A stretch of 64,000 bases of DNA from Betaproteobacteria bacterium. Its GTDB lineage: Bacteria > Pseudomonadota > Gammaproteobacteria > Burkholderiales > SG8-39. Positions 43,819 through 53,121 of the stretch are shown here, piece by piece (position 1 is the stretch's first letter; each line of letters starts with the position of its first letter). Below the pieces are notes generated by a model that saw only the letters and a list, made by a program, of their open reading frames with translations, did not search any database and was not told where the DNA came from. The DNA lies in the NCBI GenBank assembly GCA_016234705.1, contig JACRAS010000177.1, positions 1 through 64,000 of the forward strand. Reading direction: 5' to 3'. The translations under genes and the position numbers were made by a program.

Positions 43819-44502
43819 ATGAGCAAACCCTCCAGCCAGAAGCCGTCTGCTGCGTGCGCGCCCGGTCGCGGACCGTTGCGGCATGTCGTGCTGCTCGGCG
43901 ACGCGTTGCTGGAGGCTTACAGCAGTATCGACAAGTCGCCGGGAAAATTCGAGGATGCCCTGCTTCCCGGGACGCGCGACCAGTGGAAAATCAGCGTCGT
44001 CTCCGCGGCCGAGATCGAGCGCGCCGGGCCCGCGCTCGTCCTGCCCGGGGACGCCACCCACGCGATTATTTTCATCGAAGGCAATCACGCGATCGAGCAG
44101 AGCGGGCTGCTCCACAGCCGCCCGGATGCGTACGGGCAGACGCTGGGGCAGCTCTCGCTCGCCGCCGACGAGTTCGAGCGCACGCTCGCGCGGCTGATCC
44201 ACGTGGCGCAGGCGGCGCGGCTGGTGATCATGGTGTGCACCATGTTTCAACCCAACTACAAGGACCCGACGCGCCAGCGCACCGCCTGCGCGGCGTTGGC
44301 GGTATTCAACGACCGCGTGACCAAGCGCGCCGCCGAGGCGCGGGTATCCCTGATCGACCTGCGCCTGATCTGCAACGAGCCCGAAGACTATGACCAGCCG
44401 ACGCGCTTGTCCCAGAGCGGCTTGCAAAAGGCGGCCAACGTCATCCGCTTCGCCATGTTCGAACTCGACGCCGGGGCGCGCCGCAGCGAGGTGTTTTTCT
44501 AG
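43819..44502 (+). CDS. SGNH-like protein with altered catalytic motif
   Basis: This ~227-aa protein resembles an SGNH/GDSL hydrolase fold. Block I reads HVVLLGDALLEAYSS, where the usual GDS is GDA. A block III-like segment is IIFIEGNHAIEQS (Gly-Asn kept). The C-terminal block is LSQSGLQKAANVI instead of DxxH. Loss of the serine and of the Asp/His pair suggests it is inactive or divergent. The ATG at 43819 is used; a TTG at 43798 is also open. It probably shares polA's transcript. The function is unknown. Confidence 0.6.
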   Translation: MSKPSSQKPSAACAPGRGPLRHVVLLGDALLEAYSSIDKSPGKFEDALLPGTRDQWKISVVSAAEIERAGPALVLPGDATHAIIFIEGNHAIEQSGLLHSRPDAYGQTLGQLSLAADEFERTLARLIHVAQAARLVIMVCTMFQPNYKDPTRQRTACAALAVFNDRVTKRAAEARVSLIDLRLICNEPEDYDQPTRLSQSGLQKAANVIRFAMFELDAGARRSEVFF

Positions 44503-44580
44503 AACGACCGGCTACTCTCCATGTTCGACACTATCGTGACCGAGTGCCGACGGCCGCGGCGCGCGCGATCATGCGCACAG

Positions 44581-44605
44581 AAAAGCTTCCAGTCGAGGCT
44601 TTTTT
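44581..44605 (+). terminator. Probable Rho-independent terminator
   Basis: AAAAGC-TTC and GAGGC-TTTT can pair and are followed by a six-T run, about 80 nt after the SGNH-like gene. It should end the polA transcript before ppk2. The rest of the 200-nt spacer holds no recognised feature apart from AGGATGAG just before ppk2. Confidence 0.6.
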
Positions 44606-44702
44606 GGACTACACTTTCAAACGGTGCATATCGCATTTCAAGGGCGTGGGCCTTCCAACGAGGGCCGGACGTGACCATAGCGTGAGAATAGGATGAGACG
44701 TC

Positions 44703-45614
44703 GTGGGCAAAAAAAAGAAGGCCAAGGCTAGGAAACCCGCCACCGGGAAGACCCAAGCGGCTCGTTTGACGCTGGGCGCAGCGGTGCCCGAGATGCTCAC
44801 GCCGAGTCCGCTCGGCGATCCCAAAGTAAAAAAGAAGGAACGCAACAAGTTCTACGAGCGCGAGCTGCGCCGCCTGCATATCGAACTGGTCAAGCTGCAG
44901 GAGTGGGTCAAGCACGAAGGCCGCAAGGTCGTGCTGATCTTCGAGGGCCGCGATGCCGCCGGCAAGGGTGGCGTCATCAAGCGGATCGTCGAACCGCTCA
45001 ATCCCCGCACCTGCCGCGTGGTGGCGCTGGGCACGCCGACCGAGCGCCAGAAGACCCAGTGGTATTTCCAACGCTATACCGCCGAACTGCCGGCGGCGGG
45101 CGAGATGACGCTGTTCGACCGCTCCTGGTATAACCGCGCCGGAGTCGAGCGGGTGATGGGCTTCTGCACGGACGCGCAATACTGGGAGTTCGTGCGTTCC
45201 TGTCCGGCATTCGAGCGCATGCTGGTGCGTTCGGGTGTAACCATCGTGAAATACTGGTTTTCGGTCAGCGACAAGGAACAGGAACGCCGCTTCAAGTCCA
45301 GGGTCGAGGATCCGACCAAGCGCTGGAAGCTGTCGCCGATGGACATGGAATCACGCAACCGGTGGCAGGCCTACTCACGCGCCAAGGACGACATGCTCGT
45401 CCACACCGATACCGATCAGGCAAGGTGGTACGTGGTTAATTCGGACGACAAGAAGCGGGCTCACCTGAACTGCATTGCCCACCTGTTGAGCCTGCTGCCC
45501 TATAAGGACGTGGCGCCGAACAAGCCGAAACTTCCCAAGCGCAAGCCCGAAATGCGCGAGGGCTATGCCCGCCCGCCCCTGGAAATCCAGAATTTCGTCC
45601 CCGAGATTTATTAG
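44703..45614 (+). CDS. ppk2: Polyphosphate kinase 2
   Basis: This 303-aa PPK2-family enzyme uses polyphosphate to phosphorylate nucleotides, or the reverse. The Walker A motif IFEGRDAAGKGGVIKR lies near 83. The lid/Walker B region has TLFDRSWYNRAGVERVMGF near 138. The catalytic core KDDMLVHTDTDQARWYVV lies near 225, and the tail is basic. A single PPK2 domain of this size fits class I (ADP/GDP) enzymes. It starts at GTG with AGGATGAG upstream, and the N-terminus is Lys-rich. Confidence 0.9.
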   Translation: MGKKKKAKARKPATGKTQAARLTLGAAVPEMLTPSPLGDPKVKKKERNKFYERELRRLHIELVKLQEWVKHEGRKVVLIFEGRDAAGKGGVIKRIVEPLNPRTCRVVALGTPTERQKTQWYFQRYTAELPAAGEMTLFDRSWYNRAGVERVMGFCTDAQYWEFVRSCPAFERMLVRSGVTIVKYWFSVSDKEQERRFKSRVEDPTKRWKLSPMDMESRNRWQAYSRAKDDMLVHTDTDQARWYVVNSDDKKRAHLNCIAHLLSLLPYKDVAPNKPKLPKRKPEMREGYARPPLEIQNFVPEIY

Positions 45615-45642
45615 GCACCCTATTTATCAGGAACCAATCGCC

Positions 45643-45954
45643 GTGACCGACAATGCCCCGATATTCAACGTGATCATCGATGCGAAGGGCGTCGCCCTGG
45701 AGAAGATCGAGCCGGGACGCCCGGGCTATCGCAAAGCCAGTAAAGGCATTATCCTGCGCCAACGCGACGCCATCGAGCGCTACCAGAAACTGAAGGCGAC
45801 CGGCGATAGTTTTTACGGCACCTACAGCTTCCAGTTCCTCGACACCGCCAGGACCTTCGCCATGCTGCGCCTGCGGGCGATGGAGCATGAGATTCATGAC
45901 AACCTGGACCGGGTTCAGGCCTACGACGGAGCCAAAAAAGCGAGCGACCGCTAA
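45643..45954 (+). CDS. Small hypothetical protein downstream of ppk2
   Basis: This 103-aa protein starts at GTG with CAGGAA nine bases upstream. It begins MTDNAPIFNVIIDAKGVALE. The middle is basic (RPGYRKASKGIILRQRDAI) and the C-terminal half helical (TARTFAMLRLRAMEHEIHDN). It has no signal peptide, membrane segment or metal motif. It lies 28 nt after ppk2 and is likely co-transcribed. I do not recognise the family. Confidence 0.6.
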   Translation: MTDNAPIFNVIIDAKGVALEKIEPGRPGYRKASKGIILRQRDAIERYQKLKATGDSFYGTYSFQFLDTARTFAMLRLRAMEHEIHDNLDRVQAYDGAKKASDR

Positions 45955-46096
45955 GCTCGGCCAGATCGCTTCATTGAAGGACGCGAGCCCGCGCTCTCGA
46001 CCCTAAGCGGTCATTCGGACGTGGACTTCGCGGTTGACTCGGCCAGGTGACGGTAACGAACCAAGTCCGGCATATCCGGGATGAACAAGGGAATGC

Positions 46097-46525
46097 TTAC
46101 GTGCCGTCCGGCAAAAGCCCTGCCAGGCCGCGTTGCACGGCGCGCAAGATGTCAAACCGAGTGATAGCACCCACGATGCGGCCATGCTCCACCACCGGGA
46201 AGCGACGAAAATGTGCGGACATGAAAAGTCCGGCTGCATAATAGATGTCCATGGTGGGCGGTATGGTCTGCACCTCGGAGGTCATGAAGTTCTTCACGGT
46301 TCCCTTGGGAGCTTTATGATCCGGACCGCCTAACGTGAGGAGTTTGAGGCAATCAAACTCGGTGAGGATGCCTACCAGTTCGCCCTCGCTGTTGGTCACG
46401 AGTACGCCGGTGACCCGTTTTTCCAGCAAGAAGTTCACCGCTCCCATGATGTCAGTCTCTGGCGACAGCGTTTCTACGTATTTGTCCATGAATTCCCGGA
46501 CGGTGGGCAAGCGGCGGACGGTCAT
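46097..46525 (-). CDS. CBS-domain pair protein
   Basis: This 142-aa protein consists of two tandem CBS motifs (~8-60 and ~78-135), for example VTGVLVTNSEGELVGILTEFD and FRRFPVVEHGRIVGAITRFDILR. Such stand-alone pairs bind adenine nucleotides and act as energy sensors. The start at 46525 follows GAGGGGGTACCC on the coding strand, a good ribosome-binding site, and gives MTVRRLPTVREFM. No partner is adjacent. Confidence 0.85.
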   Translation of the reverse strand: MTVRRLPTVREFMDKYVETLSPETDIMGAVNFLLEKRVTGVLVTNSEGELVGILTEFDCLKLLTLGGPDHKAPKGTVKNFMTSEVQTIPPTMDIYYAAGLFMSAHFRRFPVVEHGRIVGAITRFDILRAVQRGLAGLLPDGT

Positions 46526-47052
46526 GGGTACCCCCTCGTAGCACCCGCGTATGCGGGTAAATGTTGGATTGTGCCCAATCCGCAATATATCCCCAAGTGC
46601 AGCCGCTGCCAATGAGCCTATTCTCTTATCTCCCGCCGGGTCGCTAGGGTTGCGGGATCGGGATTCGAACGAGAACCATTTGCTCCCCCTCCTCGAAGAG
46701 CTATTTTTTACTTTGCGCGCCGGGCCGGTTTTTCCGGTGTGATCCAGATTACGGCTGCCTATGGATTGCACCGCAGCATTTCATTGGGCCGTGGTGCTTC
46801 TCGCATTTCGCGATAGCAAATCAAGTCTGTGTACCGGGCGACGGTCTGCTCTTGGACTATTCGGTTGAAAAATTCCGTTTCTACCAATGATCGAAAAAAT
46901 CTGAGCCCTACAGGAAGCGAACGTCGCTTCAAGCTGAGGGCCTACCAGGACGAACCGGCATCGTCGAGCTGAAACGGGAACGGAATAATGTGCGCCCGAT
47001 TGCGCAGGCCACCGAGTTTCGGATCGCAGCGTAGTGTGCAACCGTGGCGAAT
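46526..47052. other. 527-nt gap without a recognised gene
   Basis: Between the CBS gene and lipA I find no supported gene. A small CCCGCGTATGCGGG hairpin lies at about 46543-46556, in the leader of the CBS gene. A TTCGAA-containing stretch near 46663 recalls a tRNA T-loop, but its flanks do not pair. The region is somewhat less GC-rich than its neighbours. Confidence 0.6.
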
Positions 47053-48000
47053 TTAGCGGCGAGCGCTCCCCGCCGCTTCGGCCTGCCGATCCGCATGATA
47101 GCTGGAGCGCACCAGGGGCCCGATCGCGGCATGCTTGAACCCCATTTCCTGCGTGGCGCGCTCGAACAGACGAAAGCCCTCCGGGTGGACGTAGCGCTCG
47201 ACCGCCAGGTGATGCGCGCTCGGCTGCAGATACTGGCCGAGGGTGATCATGTCCACGCCGTGCGTGCGCAAGTCGCGCATCACCTCGAGGATTTCCTCGT
47301 CGGTTTCGCCCAGGCCGAGCATCAGCCCGGATTTGGTCGGGACGCCCGGGTTGCGCACTTTGTATTCCCGCAGCAACGCGAGCGAATGCCGGTAGTCCGC
47401 GCCCGGACGCGCCTGCCGGTAGAGCCGCGGCACGGTTTCGAGATTGTGATTCATGATGTCCGGCGGCGCGGCCGAAAGCAGTTGCAGCGCGAGCGGCAGC
47501 CGCCCGCGAAAATCGGGTACGAGAGTTTCGATCCGCGTTTGCGGCGAACGCGCGCGCACCGCGCGAATGCAGTCGCAAAAGTGCTGCGCACCGCCGTCGC
47601 GCAAATCATCGCGATCGACGCTGGTGATGACGACATAATCCAACGCCAGAGTGGCGATCGCCTCGGCAAGCTGCCGCGGCTCCTCGGCATCGGGCGCAGC
47701 GGGCCGCCCGTGCGCGACATCGCAAAACGGGCAGCGTCGCGTGCACAGGTCGCCCAGGATCATGAAGGTCGCCGTACCCTGGGCGAAGCATTCTCCGATG
47801 TTCGGGCAGGAAGCCTCCTCGCATACCGTGTGCAAGCCGCGATCGCGCAGCAAACGTTTGATGCTGTCGAAGCGCGCGTTGCCGGAGCCGGCCTTGACCC
47901 GGATCCAGTCCGGTTTTTTCAGGCGCTCCTGCGGCACGATCTTGATCGGGATGCGCGCCGTCTTGGCCCGGCCTTTTTGCTTGTCAGTGATTGCGCTCAT
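47053..48000 (-). CDS. lipA: Lipoyl synthase
   Basis: This 315-aa radical-SAM enzyme inserts two sulfurs into protein-bound octanoate. The auxiliary-cluster cysteines are at [12 protein letters not shown] near 60. The radical-SAM motif is [10 protein letters not shown] near 87. The C-terminal [11 protein letters not shown] carries the conserved serine motif. The length is standard. It overlaps the lipB gene by 17 nt, so octanoyl transfer (LipB) and sulfur insertion (LipA) are translationally linked. Confidence 0.96.
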   Translation of the reverse strand: MSAITDKQKGRAKTARIPIKIVPQERLKKPDWIRVKAGSGNARFDSIKRLLRDRGLHTVCEEASCPNIGECFAQGTATFMILGDLCTRRCPFCDVAHGRPAAPDAEEPRQLAEAIATLALDYVVITSVDRDDLRDGGAQHFCDCIRAVRARSPQTRIETLVPDFRGRLPLALQLLSAAPPDIMNHNLETVPRLYRQARPGADYRHSLALLREYKVRNPGVPTKSGLMLGLGETDEEILEVMRDLRTHGVDMITLGQYLQPSAHHLAVERYVHPEGFRLFERATQEMGFKHAAIGPLVRSSYHADRQAEAAGSARR

Positions 48001-48691
48001 GCCGTGCCAGGTGTTGAGTCAGGTTGGCGGCGAGCCGGTCGCCGAGTTCGTCCACATTTGCGACTATGCCCAGATCGCGCGTCTGCGTCACCGCCAGGCC
48101 CGGGTAGCCGCAGGGGTCGATCGCGAGGAAGGGCGCGAGGTCCATGTCGACGTTGAGCGCGACGCCGTGGTAACAGCCGCCTCTGCGCACGCGCAGGCCC
48201 AGCGCCGCAATTTTTGCGCCGTTCACGTACACGCCCGGCGCCGCGCTGTTCATTTGCGCCGAAACATGGTACTGCGCGAGCGTATCAATCACTGCCTGCT
48301 CGAGCAGGCTGACGAGCGCGCGGATTTTAAGATCGCGCCGCGCGAGATCGAGCAGCGCGTATATCACCACCTGGCCGGGACCGTGATAGGTGATTTGCCC
48401 GCCGCGGTCGGTGCGCTCAAGCGGAATACTCGAATCGCGCGGCAGGTGCCGTTGACGCGTCGCGAGGCCTGCGCTGTAGAGCGGCGGATGCTGCAGCACC
48501 CATAGCTCGTCCGGCGTGTCGTGCCGGCGCGAGGTGGTGAACTGCCGCATCGCCGCGCAGGTCGGCTGGAATTCAACCAGGCCCAGATGTCTGATGACTG
48601 GCGCAGGCGGATGACTGGCGACCGATGGCTGTTTCAGGCCATCGTATTCCGGTTCTGACCGATCGCTCACCAGCGCTTGCACGTTACTCAT
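47984..48691 (-). CDS. lipB: Octanoyl-(acyl carrier protein):protein octanoyltransferase
   Basis: This 235-aa enzyme transfers octanoate from ACP to lipoyl domains. Signatures include [20 protein letters not shown] near 103, the catalytic-Lys segment [14 protein letters not shown] near 168 and [13 protein letters not shown] near 186 with the HG pair before it. It starts at 48691, overlapping the DUF493 stop as TGATG. A ~35-residue N-terminal extension precedes the conserved core. Confidence 0.94.
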   Translation of the reverse strand: MSNVQALVSDRSEPEYDGLKQPSVASHPPAPVIRHLGLVEFQPTCAAMRQFTTSRRHDTPDELWVLQHPPLYSAGLATRQRHLPRDSSIPLERTDRGGQITYHGPGQVVIYALLDLARRDLKIRALVSLLEQAVIDTLAQYHVSAQMNSAAPGVYVNGAKIAALGLRVRRGGCYHGVALNVDMDLAPFLAIDPCGYPGLAVTQTRDLGIVANVDELGDRLAANLTQHLARHERNH

Positions 48692-48963
48692 CACAACACC
48701 ATCTTGACCATGGGGTGGTCGCACAGCTCGCGGTACAGATCGTCGAGCTGTTCGCGCGAAGTGGCGCGGACGGTGACCGTCAGCGACAGATATTTGCCTT
48801 GGCGGCTATTGCGCATCTCCATGGTGGCAGCATCGAAATCAGGGGCATGGCGCAGGACCACGCCTAATATCGCCTGCGCAAACCCGGGCTGAGTCTGCCC
48901 CATAACTTTGATCGGGAAGTCGCAGGGAAAGGCGAGCAGCGATTCGAGCTCAGGATCGGGCAT
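48691..48963 (-). CDS. YbeD-like DUF493 protein
   Basis: This 90-aa protein of the YbeD/DUF493 family (LLAFPCDFPIKVMGQ; GKYLSLTVTVRATSREQLDDLY) has a small ACT-like fold. It sits directly upstream of lipB as in many proteobacteria. A link to lipoate metabolism is suggested only by context. The start at 48963 (MPDPELESLLAF) overlaps the upstream aminotransferase gene by 14 nt. Confidence 0.87.
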   Translation of the reverse strand: MPDPELESLLAFPCDFPIKVMGQTQPGFAQAILGVVLRHAPDFDAATMEMRNSRQGKYLSLTVTVRATSREQLDDLYRELCDHPMVKMVL

Positions 48964-49813
48964 GGGCCGGCGCACGCATTACCGTGCGCTTGTAGTCCTG
49001 GTAAAGCCGGTTCATGCGCGCGGCCAGCGGCCCGGGCTTGCCGGCGCCTACGGGTTTTCCGTCCAGCGTCGAAATCGGCAGCACTTCCTTGGTCGAGGAG
49101 GTCAGCCAGAGCTCGTCCGCAGCGCGCACCTCGGCTTCACTTACCTGCCGGATTTCCAGCGGCAGGCGGTTGGCGCGCGCGAGTTCGATCACCACTTCGT
49201 AAGTGATGCCCGGCAGAATGAAATGGGTTTTGGGCGGGGTGATGATGACGCCGTTCTTAACCAGGAAAATATTGCTCGCCGAGCCCTCGGTGAGTAGCCC
49301 ATCGCGCAGCAGCACCGATTCCACCGCGCCCTGATCCGCTGCGGCTTGGCGCAGGAGGCAGTTCGCAAGCAGCGACACGGACTTGATGTCGCAGCGCAGC
49401 CAGCGGTTGTCGGTGACGGTGACCGCGGCCACGCCCTGCTCGCGCTGGCTCTGCGGCGGCGTGACGAGGGGATTGGACATTATGAACACGGTCGGCTTCA
49501 CGTCCCTGGGAAAAGCATGGTCGCGCGGCGCCACGCCGCGCGTCACCTGCAGGTACACCCCTTGGTCCTCCCAGGGATTCGCGGCGACGACTTCGCGCAC
49601 CAACTCATCCCATCGCTCGAGGCTGTAGGGATTGACGATACGCACCGCGTCGAGGCTGGATTGCAGGCGCACGAGGTGCTCGCGCAGGCGGAACGGATGA
49701 CCGGAATAGGAGGGGATCACTTCATATACGCCGTCGCCGAAAACGAAGCCGCGGTCGAGCACGGGAATCCTGGCCTGCTCGATCGGCATCCATTCGCCAT
49801 TGAGGTAGATCAT
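48950..49813 (-). CDS. dat: D-amino-acid aminotransferase (class IV)
   Basis: This 287-aa PLP fold-type IV transaminase starts MIYLNGEWMPIEQARI. Key segments are FGDGVYEVIPSYSGHPFRL near 25, the PLP-lysine region LRCDIKSVSLLANCLLRQ near 143, and LTEGSASNIFLVKNG near 170. These agree with D-alanine aminotransferases, which supply D-Glu/D-Ala for the cell wall. Branched-chain enzymes of the same fold are the main alternative. The ATG at 49813 has GGAG at six-base spacing. The context with dacC supports a cell-wall role. Confidence 0.87.
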   Translation of the reverse strand: MIYLNGEWMPIEQARIPVLDRGFVFGDGVYEVIPSYSGHPFRLREHLVRLQSSLDAVRIVNPYSLERWDELVREVVAANPWEDQGVYLQVTRGVAPRDHAFPRDVKPTVFIMSNPLVTPPQSQREQGVAAVTVTDNRWLRCDIKSVSLLANCLLRQAAADQGAVESVLLRDGLLTEGSASNIFLVKNGVIITPPKTHFILPGITYEVVIELARANRLPLEIRQVSEAEVRAADELWLTSSTKEVLPISTLDGKPVGAGKPGPLAARMNRLYQDYKRTVMRAPAHARS

Positions 49814-49854
49814 CTGCATCTCCTGATGGGTTATTGACGGCCGCTGCCCGGCCG

Positions 49855-50973
49855 TCACTTGAACCAGAGCCGCATGCCGTCCCAGGTGCGGCCGAAAAAT
49901 CCGGCGATTGCCACGTTCTCCAGCGCCACCACAGGGTACTCGCCCACAGGCTTCCCCTGCAGCGTGAGTCTGACCGTGCCTACCTTCTGTCCAACGCTGA
50001 TCGGCGCCAGCAGCGGTTGTATGCTGACCAGATCCGCTTTCAACTGATCGGCGAGGCCGCGCGGCACGCTGACGTAGAAGTCGGACTGGAACCCTGCCTT
50101 CAGGCGGTTTTCGCTGCCTTTCAATACTTCCAGCGTGCTCACCGCCTGGTCCTTATCGTATAGCTTTACCGAATCGTAGAACTGGAAGCCGTAGTTCAGC
50201 AGCTTCTGGCTTTCCTGCGCGCGAGCGCTATCGGAGTTCGCGCCCAGCACCACCGAGAGCAGGCGCCGCGCCCCGCGCTTGGCCGACGCGATCAGGCAGA
50301 AACCGGCGTTTTCAGTATAGCCCGTCTTCATGCCGTCGACGTTCGGGTCCAGCCAAAGCAGGCGGTTGCGGTTTGGCTGGGTGATGTTGTTATAGCGGTA
50401 CTCGCGCAGCGAATACAGCGGGTAGTACTCGGGAAAATCGCGGATCAGGGCCGCGGCGAGCAAGCCCAGGTCGTGTGCGGTCGAATAGTGCTTGGGGTCG
50501 GGCAGGCCGCTCGAGTTGGCGAAGCTGGTATGTTTCATGCCCAGGCGCTGGGCCTGGCGGTTCATCAGTTGCGCGAACACCTCCTCGGACCCGGCAACGG
50601 CCTCGGCGAGCGCGATGCAGGCATCGTTGCCCGATTGCGTGATCATGCCATGCAATAGTTCGTCCACCTTCACCGGTTTTCCCGGCTCGATGAACATGCG
50701 CGAGCCGGCGGCCTTCCAGGCGCGCTCCGATACCGGCACCACCTGCTCCAGCGTCAGCGTTTTCTGCCTCAGCGCCGAGAACGCCAGGTAAGCGGTCATC
50801 AGTTTGGTGAGCGAAGCCGGTTCAACACGTTCGTTCTCGTTTGCGCTGACGATCGCTTGAGCGCTGTTGAAGTCGTACAGCAGCCAGGCCTTGGCGGCAA
50901 TCGGAGGCGGAGGCGGGATGTCCGCCAATGCGAGGGCGGGCAGAAGCAGCAGGAAGACCAGCAAGCGTGTCAT
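49855..50973 (-). CDS. dacC: D-alanyl-D-alanine carboxypeptidase (PBP5/6 family)
   Basis: This 372-aa exported penicillin-binding protein has a signal peptide (LLVFLLLLPALALA). The catalytic motifs are all present: SLTK near 53 (SxxK), the SGN triad near 116 and KTG near 214. A C-terminal beta-domain (PBP5_C) and an amphipathic end (FFGRTWDGMRLWFK) that anchors to the membrane follow. It trims the terminal D-Ala of pentapeptides. The symbol could equally be dacA. It heads the dat-DUF493-lipB-lipA run. Confidence 0.93.
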   Translation of the reverse strand: MTRLLVFLLLLPALALADIPPPPPIAAKAWLLYDFNSAQAIVSANENERVEPASLTKLMTAYLAFSALRQKTLTLEQVVPVSERAWKAAGSRMFIEPGKPVKVDELLHGMITQSGNDACIALAEAVAGSEEVFAQLMNRQAQRLGMKHTSFANSSGLPDPKHYSTAHDLGLLAAALIRDFPEYYPLYSLREYRYNNITQPNRNRLLWLDPNVDGMKTGYTENAGFCLIASAKRGARRLLSVVLGANSDSARAQESQKLLNYGFQFYDSVKLYDKDQAVSTLEVLKGSENRLKAGFQSDFYVSVPRGLADQLKADLVSIQPLLAPISVGQKVGTVRLTLQGKPVGEYPVVALENVAIAGFFGRTWDGMRLWFK

Positions 50974-51176
50974 GAACGCGGCACAAAAGCATGAATTATA
51001 CCAGCCGGGCATGGTGTAAATTCAATAGAGCCGGTCAGACCGGTTTGATCTCCTGCGGGAGTCGCTATCGCAGAAGATCCGGGAATACACGCTCTTAAGG
51101 CGCGGAAAAATCCTGCGTCCTTTGTGTGCTCTCGCGAAACACTGATCGCGAGCGGATTGATTTTCCTGTCTGTGTT

Positions 51177-51668
51177 TCAACCATTCTTTAGCTCTTTCAG
51201 CGCGCGCTCGAGAATCACGCGATCGAGTTTGTCCTTGTCGCGCGCGGTTTGCTTGGTCTTGAGCAAGCCCTCGATGCTCAAGGTGTGAACGGGTATGCCC
51301 TCAAAGTCGATGGTCAATGAATGAGGCAGTAGCGATTCGTAAGTTTCCCCGCAGGCGCTGAACATCAGGTCGACTACAAAGGCATCCGCCACCCTGATCG
51401 TTTCGCCTTCGGTGAACCATTCGGGCACCAAATCTTCAGATACCTTGTCGGGCAGGAGCAGCAGTGCACGTTTAACGCGTTCCCCCTGTTCGCGTGTTGG
51501 CCGGAGCACGACATCGATATCCGTGGTGCCGCGCTGATAGCCCAGCGCGTAGAGCGCGTAACCGCCAATCAGCAAGTAATCGACGCCATGGTCGTTCAGG
51601 GAACGCAGCAAGAGTTTCAGGTCTTCGACACTCGCTGGCCGAGCGGTCTTTTGTTCTGGGCTATTCAT
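51177..51668 (-). CDS. Nucleotidyltransferase-fold protein (MNT/AbiEii-like)
   Basis: This 163-aa protein carries the nucleotidyltransferase signature: LLIGGYALYALGYQRGTTDIDVVL near 35, with GG followed by the D-x-D pair. A further acidic residue is in VADAFVVDLMFS. Such proteins occur as toxins or antitoxins in MNT-HEPN and AbiE-type systems and in small two-gene cassettes. The stop of a small upstream gene overlaps its start (ATGA). No HEPN partner is visible. Confidence 0.8.
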   Translation of the reverse strand: MNSPEQKTARPASVEDLKLLLRSLNDHGVDYLLIGGYALYALGYQRGTTDIDVVLRPTREQGERVKRALLLLPDKVSEDLVPEWFTEGETIRVADAFVVDLMFSACGETYESLLPHSLTIDFEGIPVHTLSIEGLLKTKQTARDKDKLDRVILERALKELKNG

Positions 51669-51913
51669 CCGCGATGGCTGCCTTGTGCCGATCGATACCG
51701 GATATTGGCGGCCATCGCGCGGGCGAGCGCCTCATCGCTATGGCGGTTCATCTCATCGTGCGTGGCAAACCTGTAGATGCCTTTGACTATCCCCGTTGTC
51801 GCGAACGCAGCCAGCGCCTGGCCGGTGCGTTGATGAACGCGCGCGAGACTCAAAAGATCCCCCCTGGGATTGAAACTGAGTTGACTCGGTGATCGCCGAC
51901 CAATATTTCGCAT
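51665..51913 (-). CDS. Small partner protein of the nucleotidyltransferase
   Basis: This ~82-aa basic protein overlaps the nucleotidyltransferase start by four bases. It contains GIVKGIYRFATHDEMNRHSDE followed by ALARAMAANIRYR. I cannot place it in a named family. The ATG at 51913 is used; the frame is open to an ATG at 51982. The size, charge and coupling suggest a regulator or antitoxin-like partner, which is inference. Confidence 0.6.
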   Translation of the reverse strand: MRNIGRRSPSQLSFNPRGDLLSLARVHQRTGQALAAFATTGIVKGIYRFATHDEMNRHSDEALARAMAANIRYRSAQGSHRG

Positions 51914-52272
51914 ATATTCGATATGGGGGCTGGGTTTAGTAATTCCAAGTGTCGACAGTTGCCGGAGAAAGCAGCCCAACATCCTCGCTACGGTGGAGCA
52001 CCGCCCTGCGTCTGTATTTTCGGCGATCCTGAACAGTGATTTCGGCTGACCGTGAACAAGTTGGCATCGGGTTGCGCGAATTCAGATACTGTCGCTCACG
52101 ATATTTATCAGTCTTTGATTAACTTGCTCCGCAATTTGTTGTTGACTAACATTCCGGCCCCCTGCATATACAGCTATCTTCGTTCTCAATACCTCTCGAA
52201 ATGGCTTGAATTTCGATGAAGCTTTATCTTCTTGCAGCTTTGGACTTGAGCCGAATGTGATGGTTTTCGTAT

Positions 52273-53121
52273 CTACTTGAGCACCCCCGATTGAGTCGGT
52301 GACCCCAAGGCAGTACGCGCCGCCTTTACGGTGGCCAATACTCGCCCGATTGAATATGGTCGAGATGTGGTTGCGAGACTTGCCGCAAAGAAGCGCGATG
52401 AAAGCAGATCGTTAAACGGGCTGGGATCAACAATGTGCTCTGAATATTTTGTTTTCATTTGCGTAAGTTCCGCAACGGAAAGTGAATTGACGAACTCCTG
52501 CAGAGCGTTGGCGTTGTCGGCAAGAAAGGCAGAACCGTTTAGTGGCGCTGGATAAGCCGCGAAAAAATTCACGTCGGACGAATGGTCGAATTTCTGGAAC
52601 ATGGTTAACGCCCCTTGCGCCATTTCATAACGCATCTTAGCGAGCGCGTCCTCTAATGAACGGAGTTTCGAGGATTGGAATTGGTCTTCCTTGAAAATCT
52701 GGTACGCCTTGTATTCGTTTACCAAGGAATCGGCAGTTTTGGTGGCGTCGCGGACTTCCTTCCAACTGTCTATTGATTGTGGACGAATTTTCGATAGACC
52801 TTGTTCAGCGTTGCCGAGCTGGGGTTCGTAAACAGCATTTAGTTCGGTCGCAAGTCTCTTTAGAAGGGGAAGCTGCTCCTTTTGGTTTTCCGCAAAATAT
52901 TGCTTTTCGGCTCCCAGATATTCATCGGCTTCCTTCAATTGCTTGGATTCGATCAGCTTTGAAAGATTCGTTGGTTTCGGAGAGAAGAGCGCTCCTAGGA
53001 AACTGAAAGGATTGCTACCCGTGTTGGCGGAATCAGGGCTTTGCGCTTGAACAATGAAAGGTGCAACAGCCAAACCGATCGCGACTATTGTTTGTGGTGA
53101 CCAGGGGATTAGCTTTTCCAT
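52273..53121 (-). CDS. Hypothetical secreted protein, probably frameshifted
   Basis: This 282-aa protein has a signal peptide (TIVAIGLAVAPFIVQAQ) and a mostly helical body. TAGGAG at seven bases supports the ATG at 53121. It stops at 52273, but the frame shifted by one base stays open to TGA at 52082 and adds ~65 plausible residues (VDTKTITFGSSPK; REVLRTKIAVYAGGRNVS). The switch falls at five consecutive C (plus strand 52284-52288), so one base appears missing. The intact protein would be ~347 aa. Codon use is AT-richer than neighbours. The family is unknown. Confidence 0.6.
   Translation of the reverse strand: MEKLIPWSPQTIVAIGLAVAPFIVQAQSPDSANTGSNPFSFLGALFSPKPTNLSKLIESKQLKEADEYLGAEKQYFAENQKEQLPLLKRLATELNAVYEPQLGNAEQGLSKIRPQSIDSWKEVRDATKTADSLVNEYKAYQIFKEDQFQSSKLRSLEDALAKMRYEMAQGALTMFQKFDHSSDVNFFAAYPAPLNGSAFLADNANALQEFVNSLSVAELTQMKTKYSEHIVDPSPFNDLLSSRFFAASLATTSRPYSIGRVLATVKAARTALGSPTQSGVLK

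Noticed and set aside
46650-46690. tRNA-like T-loop (GGATTCGAAC)
   Set aside because: Flanking bases do not form a T stem, and no acceptor or anticodon arms can be drawn around it.
46781-47578. 265-codon minus-strand frame upstream of and overlapping lipA
   Set aside because: It overlaps lipA out of frame and its composition is that of a shifted frame.
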